Origin: Astragalus membranaceus
Lineage: Eukaryota; Streptophyta; Magnoliopsida; Fabales; Fabaceae
Direction: 5' to 3'
Length of the DNA: 64,000 nt
Assembly: GCA_039519185.1 (NCBI GenBank)
Contig: CM076849.1
Span: 62,888,587 to 62,952,586 of the forward strand
Shown: in pieces, positions 44,757 to 54,290 of the stretch
Position numbering within the stretch: the first letter of the stretch is position 1
Layout of the letters: each line of letters begins with the position of its first letter
Program-made: the position numbers and the translations under genes
The notes under the pieces: model-generated
What the model saw: only the letters and a program-made list of their open reading frames with translations
What the model was told of the DNA's origin: nothing
The model's database searches: none

Positions 44757-47076
44757 TGTAACACCCCGGTATTTCTATTGACCAAAAATACCCAGGTGCA
44801 CATTAGTAACACATCAGAGATATATTTCCTGCTTAGACACTGAATATCACTATAAATTTTTCGCTGAATATAACCCAAACAGTCTTATTTACAACAAGAC
44901 AATATGGTTCTCAGACCATATACCATCAGCATCTATAGTATTCAGTATCATACAAGAAAGCGGAAGAAAGATATACATTAAATACATAATGTTTTAGTAT
45001 ACAGACAACAAAAGGGAAATAAGCTTAAACATAAAGCTAAGTCTTCAGTAGCCAGTCCGAGGGCAACCTGCTCGTGCCTCTGTGGATCTCCTCTTTCCCT
45101 GTTTCTCTGTAAAACAACAACAATGGATTGGGTGAGACAACTTGTCTCAGTGAGTTCTACCGAGACCCCTACTAACTCTCTCGGTTCAATTAAAAATCTT
45201 TTTTCTTTTTTTTTTTTTAAATCAATACGACACCGACTGCAATAAAGTGCTAACCCCGGTGAACGTGAACAAACAAAGTGTGGCACCGACTGCAAATCCA
45301 GTGCTAATCCCGGTGTATCACACAGTACGACACCGACTGCAAATCCAGTGCTAATCCCGGTGAACGTACAACAAACAAAGTGCGGCACCGACTGCAAATC
45401 CAGTGCTAATCCCGGTGAACCCCCTTACCAATAGTACATTCTCCTATTGGCACGGAGCCTAGGTTGGGGGAGCATGACTGCCCCGCCTAGTATGTCAAAA
45501 CATGGGTCGTCACCCAACTCGATATACATATATATACATATATATCTACAGTACTATGAACCCACGGTCCATCAAATCAGACAATCAATGAAACACTTTA
45601 AACCACATTTTCTTTTTATAAAAACCAAGTTCATACTCGCACTCTAGTTGACCACATTTCGACACAATTTTCAACTTCGAAAGTATTTTATAAAACCCTT
45701 TTGAAACGTACGCAAAATCATGGCATAATAAGCCTAATATCATTATGGAAGGGTTAGGAAAGGATTAGGAGAGGATTGGAATCGAAACGGAATCATTTTG
45801 GGCACTTTGAAAATTTTGGACAGAACAAGGCGCACGGGTCGTGCCCCTGGACGCACGGGTCGTGCTCATTTGACAGCATTGCAAAAATGGCCTGTTTTAT
45901 GAAAAATTGCTTTCCGATTGATCCCGATACTCGTTCCGATCGAAAACAGACCAAACAACCAAAAAAATAGACCCAACTAAAACCACACAATCAATCAACC
46001 CAATCAAAAACTCAATCAAAACGGATTTTATCAAAAACGACATATTTTCCAATTAACGGTTTTTAAGTCAAAATCTTTCGAAATCAAACCACCAAAAATT
46101 CTGTTTCAACGCGACATAACTCGAGACTCGCTCCGATCGATTCCTAATCCGAAACAGACAATATCCAGAAATATTCCAGTCCAGCGAAAGCGATAAAACA
46201 GTTAATTAATAATTCGAAACATAAAAATCCTAAACGTGAGTAGAACTCACCCTCGAAGCGTGAACCACGTACGGCCGAATCCACCGAGTAACCACACGAA
46301 CATTCCCCGCTCCGGCGACACCCATTCCGCTTCCAAAGCTTCCCACTCGATCACGAAACCGCTTTTGACCGAAATACCGATTTCCCCGAAATTCTCCACG
46401 GACACTATTCATCATCTTCTTCAATCTCAAACCACTATTCACCAAAAACCCCAATTTGATTTTCAACTCCAAATCACCCAATCGATCTTCAATACTCGAG
46501 TAATCCACCTCGTGCTCGCTCCTGAACATCGCCCTTAGCTTTCCCTTGAGTTACAACCATCAAAACTCCAATTTTCTCCTCAAATTCGAAAATGGCAAAG
46601 TGAGGGAGAGTGAGTTGATGATGAAGATCTTGGTACCAAATTGAAGAGGAAGTAACGCTGAGCATTTTTCGTGTTGGAAGGAAGTCGTTTCGTTGAGCGG
46701 AAGTGCCCCCTTTTTCCCCTTCTTCTTCCTCCCCCTTTCTTTCTCTTTTCTCTCTTTTCTTCTCTGTAACTCTCGCATCCTCTCTTCTTTCTTTCTTCTT
46801 TCTTTCATTTTAATTCTTTTCTTCTCCTCTCACAAGCACACACGTATACACATATATATTTATTTAATATATAAGCTGTAACGCGGTCAAATTACCATAT
46901 TGATCGAAATCTCCTATTTCGATTCCGAAACTTCATTGATCCGTATTATCCGGTTAACGACTCGATGACAACAATTAAATAATTTTTGCACTCAATAAAT
47001 TTACCAGTTAACTACTAAATTGGTTTAATTGGGTTAACATCCAAATAATTCGGTTAATTATTTTGCGGATGTTACA
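44757..47076 (-). repeat. 5' LTR of element B
   Basis: 2320 bp, almost identical to 38531-40849. Differences seen: C versus A near 40705/46934 and one extra T in the T-run near 45210. Confidence 0.9.
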
Positions 47077-47741
47077 TGTTATACTACATCCATCTTGTTT
47101 TAAAGTTGATCACTTAAGAAATGAGTAGAGTTATATTCCAGACATGGTTTATAACTAGAAATCAAGAACTAATAAGGGTTAGTATTTTACTGAAGGCTTT
47201 GTTAACTTGCTTAATAAAGAAAATTTTGTTAAAACCATGTTAAGTCCTAGACATAGGATAACATATTCCTTAGGGTAATGCAGTGGGTACTTAAAATGCA
47301 TGAGTGTACTTATTTAGCAACTTAGACAAGAATTGTAAGAAAGCAAGAAGGGAATTGACAACTTCTCTCTTTACTTCAAGACAAGGTTTTAAGAGCTTGT
47401 AACGAAACTCTGAAGAAAGTAGCTGAAAGGCACATACTGGTGCAGCTGCACTCAATTAGTGCATCTGCACCACAGAAAACACAATACTATTGAAAGTGAT
47501 TTATTTAGTGAAGACATCTCAACTATATTTCCCAACTGATTTCCTTCGTATTTTATTGCACATTTACATTCTGTTTTCATAAACATTAAACACCCAAAAT
47601 TGTGAGTAGGGTAGCAGCACCAATTTATATTTTCTTAAACATACAAAAGATTAACCAATCCCTGTGGGTTCGACCTTTCTCATCACTATATTACTTGTTT
47701 GTAACTGTGTATACTTGCACATATTTTCACACACCAGCAGA

Positions 47742-48407
47742 GAGGAATGGTCCGGTTATTACGCATTTGATGTTTGTAGATGATTTGCTACTTTTTGGTC
47801 AAGCTGATGCAAATCAAATGGCAACTACTCTTCGTATTTTGAACCAGTTTTGCTCTATTTCGGGGCAAGAGATTAATCATCAGAAAACCAATTTGTGGTT
47901 TTCTAAGAGAAATGTGAGGGATGAGCTTGTGGCTTTATCAGGATTTAATGACGTAGGTACTCTTAGCAAGTATCTAGGAGTTCCTCTAATAGGTAGGGCG
48001 CCCAAGAGGGCTGATTATCAATTTTTAATTGACCAAGTGAAGCACAAATTATCCGGGTGGAAGGCAAAGCAGTTATCTCAAGCAGGGAGGACCACTCTAG
48101 CTAAGGCCGTGATTGAAGCCATGCTTCTATACTGTATGATGACTACAATGATTCCTAAAAGTGTGTTGAGTGAGATTCAAAAATGTCAGAGGGCATTTAT
48201 TTCCGGTGATGACGAGGACCAACGAAGAGTGCATTCTGTGAATTGGGATGTGGTATCCACTCCTAAGAATATAGGGGGCTTGGGGATTAGAAGATTATCT
48301 GTTATTAACATGGCTTGTTTAATGAAGTTGGGATGGGACTTGAGATGTAAGTCGCAGGAATTGTGGTGTGATGTCCTCCGTGGTAAATATGCTAGAGACA
48401 CTGATGG
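47742..48407 (+). pseudogene. LINE 2 ORF2, second part: reverse transcriptase end
   Basis: Resumes with RNGPVITHLMFVDDLLLFGQ, so the catalytic motif is FVDD where FADD or YADD is usual. It continues HQKTNLWFSKRNVRDELVAL, KYLGVPLIGRAPKRADYQFL and GWKAKQLSQAGRTTLAKAVI, typical of the thumb region, and ends at RGKYARDTDG, where the Reina-like element is inserted. It is open throughout this segment. Confidence 0.85.
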
Positions 48408-48714
48408 TGTGATGGAATTTGGATCCTAAGGAGTGAATCGAAGGAACCGCAATTGAGACCAGGAACTCTAATGAGAGAATATAGCTCGAAGATCAGAATT
48501 GGTGTGCACAGAGAGAGAATTGTAGAGGAAAGAGAGAGTAAAGTTGTTATGCAAATTGGTAATCATTTCATTTCAATCCCACGCCATATAGGGTCGTGCA
48601 AATTCGTTACAACGCATATTCATTGCCACGTCAGCAATAAGAGGAAATAAAAGGAAATAAAGATACTGAATGGAAATTACTTATATCAGCTATTGTCCTA
48701 TAATAACTATAACA
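48408..48714 (-). repeat. 3' LTR of element D
   Basis: 307 bp, followed at 48715-48724 by a polypurine tract (GGCGGGGTAT on the minus strand). Confidence 0.9.
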
Positions 48715-48743
48715 ATACCCCGCCGTGGAAAGTACCCTTGTCC

Positions 48744-51700
48744 TCAAGGGTTGAAAGTTGGGTACTTCTTGAGGAAGTCATAATAGAATTCCCAAGTAGC
48801 AGCATCTGGTGGCAGGTCTTTCCATTGAACCAAGACCTTTGTAGCAGCAATACGGCCACGCTTCACCATCTTACGGTCCAGAATAGCCACTGGTTCCCTA
48901 GCAGCAGTGACAGGAACAACAGGCAGTGGGATAACTTGTGTAGCAACAGGATTTGTGCAGAGTTTCAATTGAGATACATGAATAACATCATGAATTCCTG
49001 CTGTAGGAGGAAGATCAAGCTTATAAGCAGCTTGTCCAACACGATCCAGCACTTTAAAAGGGCCAAAAAACAAAGGGGAGAGCTTGCTGAAATTCTGGTG
49101 GCGCATAGTAGACTGTCGGTAGGGCTGCAACTTAATGAAAACAAAATCACCAATGGAAAAGAACCTGTCAGAACGTCTCTTATTTGCTTGCTGGGCCATA
49201 CGGTTTTGTGCATGGAGCAAATGAAATTTAAGCAATTTGATAACAGCCTCCCTTGCATTCAAAGTTCTATCAACAACAGTAATTGGGGATTCATTGGGGA
49301 GATATGGCAGGTGAATTGGTGGTGCTTGTCCATATACAACCTCATAAGGAGTGGTTTGAATAGAAGAGTGGAAGTGAGTATTATACCACCATTCGGCAAG
49401 GGATAGCTATTTAGACCAAGAGGAGGGCTTTTCACTACACATGCATCAAAGATAAGTTTCCAAACATTTATTCACTATTTCAGTTTGACTGTCGGTCTGG
49501 GGATGGTAAGCAGTGGATTTGTTCAGTGAAACTCCCTGTAAAGTGAATAAATCAGTCCATACAGAGCTGAGGAAAACAGGATCTCTGTCACTTACAATTG
49601 TGCTAGGCATGCCATGGAGCTTGAAGATGTTGTCAAGGAAGGCTTGAGCCACATCAAGAGCTGAGTAAGGGTGAGACAGAGCAATAAAATGTGCGTATTT
49701 GCTCAAGCGATCAACCACTACAAATATGACTTGCTTACCATGAGAAGAAGGCAAGCCCTCAATAAAGTCCATGCTAATATCATCCCAAATTCGATTAGGG
49801 ATTGGTAGTGATTGAAGTAGGCCAGGAGTTGCCGCTAAGTCGGGTTTGCTTCTTTGACAAACCACACAATTACGCACATAGTGTTGAATTTCTTTGGCCA
49901 TACCCTTCCAACAAAAGAGGGATTTCACCCTAGCAGCAGTAACATCTCTCCCAGAATGGCCACCAGCAAATGAATCATGAAGCCACTGCAAGATAAAGAG
50001 TTTCACTTCAGAATTATCACCAACAACCAGCTTCCCCTTCCTACGTAGCTCACCATTGTACCATGTGAACTTAGGATGAGATTTGGGATCAGTTTGCAAG
50101 TCAGAAATAATGCCTTGCAGATGAGGATCACTCTGCCAAGTAGCCTTGATCAAATCAAACAACCCTGTTTGTGCATTATTAAGTAACAAAGGAAGCAATT
50201 CAGCTCCAGGTTTGCATGACAAAGCATCAGCAGCCTTGTTCGCTGTCCCTTCTTTGTAGTGAATCTCAAAATCAAACCCCATAAGTTTGGACATCCAAAC
50301 CTGCTGGAAAGGGGTGTTCAATTTCTGCTCAAGCAAATATTTGATACTTTTCTGATATGTTCTAATAATAAAAGGCTTGTGAGCTAAGTAAGTTCCCCAT
50401 TTCTGAATAGCATACACCACTGCTAACACTTCTCTTTCATAAATTGACATGCCAAGCTGTCTAGGCCCCAATGCTTTACTAATGAAAGCTAGAGGATGTT
50501 TGTCTTGCATTAAGACTGCGCCAATCCCTTTACCTGAAGCATCTGTTTCCACTACGAAAGTTTTAGAGAAGTCAGGAAGAGCCAGCACTGGAGATGAAGT
50601 CAGGGCAGATTTCAATGCTTCAAAAGCTTCAGTTGCTGCATCAGACCATATGAAGCTCTCCTTTTTCAACAGATCAGTGAGGGCTTTGGCAATTTTGCCA
50701 AAATCCTTGACAAACCTCCTATAATAGCCAGCGAGACCAAGGAACCCTCTAAGTTGTTTAACATCAACTGGAAGTGGCCAGTCCCGTACAGCTTGAACTT
50801 TAGAGGGATCTGTTGAAACTACACCTTGAGAGATGAAATGACCCAAGTACTCAACTTTAGTAGTTGCAAAATGACATTTTCTCCTCTTGAAATACAGCTG
50901 GTTGGCTCTGGCAGTGGCAAATACCTGTGATAAATGCTAAACATGTGCTTCTAATGTAGCACTGTAAACCAAAATGTCGTCAAAAAATACAATAACAAAT
51001 CTTCTCAAGTAAGGTTTGAAAATATGATTCATCAAAGACTGAAATGAGGCAGGAGCATTGGTGAGCCCAAAGGGCATGACCAAGTACTCAACATGCCCAT
51101 TATGTGTTTTAAAAGCTGTCTTGAACTCATCACCTAGTTCAATTCGTAGCTGATTGAAACCTGACCTCAAATCTAATTTGGAGAACAAAGAAGCATTACC
51201 AAGTTCATCCATAAGATCTTCAATGAGAGGAATGGGAAACCTGTCCTTGATAGTATGTTGATTGAGGCGCCTGTAATCTACGCAAAGCCTCCATGAGCCA
51301 TCCTTTTTTCTAACCAAGACTGCTGGAGAGGCAAAAGGGCTATTGCTATGCCTTATCACTCCTTGAGACAGCATCTCATTCACAAGATTATCGACCACAT
51401 CCTTCTGGACAACTGAGTACCTATAGGGCTTCAAATTGAAAGGGATAACACCATCTTTCAATGGGATCCTATGATCAAAACCAGGACGAGTTGGTGGGAG
51501 GCCACCAGGTTCATCAAAAACATCTGCAAATATATCAAGTAGACCAGAAATTTGCTGAGGAATGACAGGTTCTTCTGCAGACAGATTAATAAGCTGACAG
51601 GAAGGGGCTGTCAGTGAGTGAGAAACAGAATCAAGTGAAAGGAAGCATATCTCAGCTCCCTCATGAACTGATTGAGTCAATTTCTTGTGATTAATGAGCT

Positions 51701-53174
51701 TGTTGGATGGAGTTTTAGCACTGCGCAACACACACCTCCTCCCATCAATAGAGAATTCCATTTGCAACTTGTTAAAATCCCAAATAATTTGGCCCAATGA
51801 TTTCAACCACTGAACTCTTAACACCAAATCGCAACAAACCAGAGGCATAACTATCACGTTCTCAGTGAAATGAGAATTCTGTAACTGCCAAGTGAAGCCC
51901 TTGCAGAGATTTGGAGCCTCAATTTTGTTTCCACCTCCTGCAGTAACAGACATAGGAGGGATAGATTCAAGCTTGCAACCAAGCCTCTTAGCAGCTTCTA
52001 AATCAAGGAACTTATGTGTGCTTCCGCTATCAATTAACACATGGATAGTTTTCTTGTTGTGCAAACCGGTAACTCTCATAGTTTGAAAATTTGAGATACC
52101 AGTTAGAGCATTCATAGACAATAAGGGGGTTTCAGTCACAAGTTCCACAGAAACGGATTGAGTACTTTCCTCTACTGGTTCATCATATTCAGGCACATCA
52201 TCATCCATTTCCATCACCATGAATGGTGCTCTCTTATGTTTAAGTTGATGTCTAGGGGTATATGGCTCATCACAGAACATACATAATCCTTTAGTTCGTC
52301 TCTCTTCCATCTCTTCTGAGGAGTACATTCTAGTATTTTTGGAGAAAATAGGTTTAGTGTTTAGGTTTGTGTTTTGGGTGGGGTTAGTGTTTGTGGCTTT
52401 CTGGTTAGGAGTAGAGTATTTCTGGAAGTGGGTTGATGAAGATGAACTTGTGTATTGGGGAAATTTAGGTGAGGGTTTGGTGAGGTTTTTTGAGGATTCA
52501 TGTAACCTAGCTAGGTTAGCTGCTTGAGCAATGGAAGTTGGGCCAAACATACGAACGTGCATTTGTGTGCTCTGTTCTAAACCGGATAGAAAGATGCTTA
52601 AAGCGTGTTCTGGGAGTAAGGTTACCTGAGTTTGTGCGAGTTCGAAGGCATCGATGTAGTCCTGAACCTTTCCTATGTGCTTCACCTGGATCAACGAAGA
52701 TAGGGGATCTTCGTAAGCGTCTCCGAATCGAGCAACAACGTCAGCTACATACTGATCCCACAATGGATAGACATCAAATTTGGCTCTGATGTAGTTCAGA
52801 TGCCATTGAAGAGCTAACCCCTCAAGGTGAATCGAAGCCAACCGCACCTTCGACTCCGGCGGCGTCTCATCCAAGAGAAAGAACTGATTACAGCGATAGA
52901 GCCAATCTTTCACCTTACGACCATCAAATTTTGGAAAATCAACTTTGGAAACACGCGTGAGGTAGTGATTCGGAGCTCCATTCTCAGTACCACCGCTGCT
53001 CCGTTGAGAACGACGAACAGAGGAAATCTCTTCGTTGTTGCGACTTTGTAATAGAGCTCGCACCTCAGCCATATTCAAGCTCATTTCCTCAAGCTTCGAG
53101 TTGAGCTCAGCATGACGTTCATCAACCTTCTTGTCAAGCTCGGCTAAGGAGGACGATCGTGTTCCGGCAGCCAT
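48744..53174 (-). pseudogene. pol: gag-pol polyprotein of element D with three in-frame stops
   Basis: The ATG at 53174 opens [20 protein letters not shown]. Gag carries an atypical zinc-knuckle remnant ([18 protein letters not shown]). Protease follows ([13 protein letters not shown]), then reverse transcriptase ([32 protein letters not shown]), RNase H (VVETDASGKGIGAVLMQDKH) and integrase. Integrase has the H/C finger CVVCQRSKPDL and catalytic regions DFIEGLPSS, SDRDPVFLS and HPQTDSQTEIVNK. The C-terminal chromodomain reads VLVQWKDLPPDAATWEFYYD and ends at 48744. Stops at 50937-50939 (TAG), 49446-49448 (TGA) and 49407-49409 (TAG) are in frame. No frameshift is seen, so it is young but dead. 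Confidence 0.9.
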
Positions 53175-53197
53175 TTACAAAGCACCAGGATGATGAT

Positions 53198-53209
53198 GCT
53201 TTGATACCA
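53198..53209 (-). other. Primer binding site of element D
   Basis: The plus strand GCTTTGATACCA is the complement of TGGTATCAAAGC, one base different from the usual tRNA-iMet site. It lies 2 nt from the LTR. Confidence 0.75.
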
Positions 53210-53211
53210 GT

Positions 53212-53518
53212 TGTGATGGAATTTGGATCCTAGGGAGTGAATCGAAGGAACCGCAATTGAGACCAGGAACTCTAATGAGAGAATAGAGCTCGAAGATCAG
53301 AATTGGTGTGCACAGAGAGAGAATTGTAGAGGAAAGAGAGAGTAAAGTTGTTATGCAAATTAGTAATCATTTCATTTCAATCCCACGCCATATAGGGTCG
53401 TGCAAATTCGTTACAACGCATATTCATTGCCACGTCAGCAATAAGAGGAAATAAAAGGAAATAAAGATACTGAATGGAAATTACTTATATCAGCTACTGT
53501 CCTATAATAACTATAACA
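53212..53518 (-). repeat. 5' LTR of element D
   Basis: 307 bp. Partner of 48408-48714. Confidence 0.9.
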
Positions 53519-54290
53519 ATGGATCTACTATGTTGATAGCTAAAGGTACAGATTCAAGATTATGGAAGCACCTCATTAGAGTTGAGCCCCATTTTGAGGA
53601 GTTTGAGATGTGGGACATTGGGGATGGAACTAAGGTCCATGCTTGGAAGGATAAGTGGATTAGTGGAGATGTTAGAGTATCAGCGATGGGTTTAAATATT
53701 CCAACGGAGCAGCTCAACTTCACTATGGCAGACTTGATCAATGTTGATGGTAATTGGAATATATCTAGTTTTCATGATTGGATGCCTACTGATGTTACTA
53801 ATAAATTAATTACCATGCATCCACCTAGTGTGTCTGATGGTGAAGACTTGCGCATATGGCTTAATAATTCAAAAGGCAATTTTAGTGTGTCCTCAGCTTA
53901 TGAACTATTGTGTGGTTTTCCAATTAATAATCACTCGGAGGTGTGGAAGTTGGATGTGAAACAAAGAATTCGGCAATTTGTTTGGCTTGTTAATCATGAC
54001 CGGCTTATGACTAACAAGAGAAAGGCTGGTATGCAGATTGGAACAGCTCAATGTGACTATTGTACGGATACAGTAGAAGATACTTTACATGTTTTAAGAG
54101 ACTGCCCCCTTGCTATGGTAGGGACAGCTTCTTCAATTGTAATTTGAAGGCTTGGATCAATTTGAATATTAGTAGCAACATGGGAGTAAATGGACAGCTG
54201 GAATGGTCTGTTATTTGTGCTACTGCATGTTATATGTTATGGCAGTGGAGAAATAAGGGGGTGCATGATCGTGAACATCCAATTTTAACC
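53519..54290 (+). pseudogene. LINE 2 ORF2, third part: zf-RVT region
   Basis: Reads MLIAKGTDSRLWKHLIRVEP and WDIGDGTKVHAWKDKWISGD, then LRIWLNNSKGNFSVSSAYEL and CDYCTDTVEDTLHVLRDCPL, the zinc-binding zf-RVT domain at the end of plant LINE ORF2. After 54147 a frame change continues as EWSVICATACYMLWQWRNKG and homology stops near 54290 where the Ogre LTR begins. The RNase H domain is missing. Confidence 0.8.

Larger units (their letters stand above)
38531..47076 (-). mobile_element. Tekay/Del-like chromovirus B, very young insertion with decayed coding region
   Basis: LTRs at 38531-40849 and 44757-47076 start TGTAACA and end TGTTACA. A perfect 5-bp target duplication TGTTA lies at 38526-38530 and 47077-47081. 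Orientation is minus: PBS at 44743-44754, polypurine tract at 40850-40860. By eye the two LTRs differ by about one substitution and one T in a T-run over 2.3 kb. The 3.9-kb interior nevertheless has only broken gag/pol pieces and no recognisable integrase core. Confidence 0.9.
37535..47736 (+). mobile_element. Solo LTR (Athila/Tat-like), split by a Tekay-like element
   Basis: The pieces 37535-38530 and 47082-47736 together make one LTR of about 1.65 kb, starting TGATAACTC and ending CACACACCA. It has a TATA box at 38096-38103 and the CCCTGTGGGTTCGACC word near its end typical of Athila/Tat LTRs. There is only one copy and no internal region, so it arose by LTR-LTR recombination. The flanks GCAAG and GCAGA are an imperfect target duplication. 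Repeated words around CATCTGCACC/CTTCTGCACC occur in both halves. Confidence 0.7.
48408..53518 (-). mobile_element. Reina-like chromovirus D
   Basis: Short 307-bp LTRs (48408-48714 and 53212-53518) with TGTGAT...ATAACA ends, flanked by the 4-bp duplication ATGG (48404-48407 and 53519-53522). One long gag-pol frame on the minus strand ends in a chromodomain. The short LTR and single ORF fit the Reina lineage. The LTRs differ by four substitutions by eye (for example CTAAGG/CTAGGG and GCTATTG/GCTACTG). Confidence 0.9.
35582..54290 (+). mobile_element. LINE 2, split by two LTR insertions and cut by Ogre
   Basis: LINE ORF2 sequence runs 35582-37534, resumes exactly at 47742-48407 and resumes again at 53519 to about 54290. 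The gaps hold a solo LTR (with its own nested element) and a Reina-like retrotransposon. Removing each insertion with one copy of its target duplication keeps the reverse transcriptase frame. The 5' side abuts CACTA 3 and the 3' side is replaced by the Ogre LTR. Confidence 0.85.

Noticed and set aside
48693..49406. 237-codon plus-strand frame
   Set aside because: Shadow of the element D pol gene on the opposite strand, which has clear chromodomain and integrase-tail motifs.
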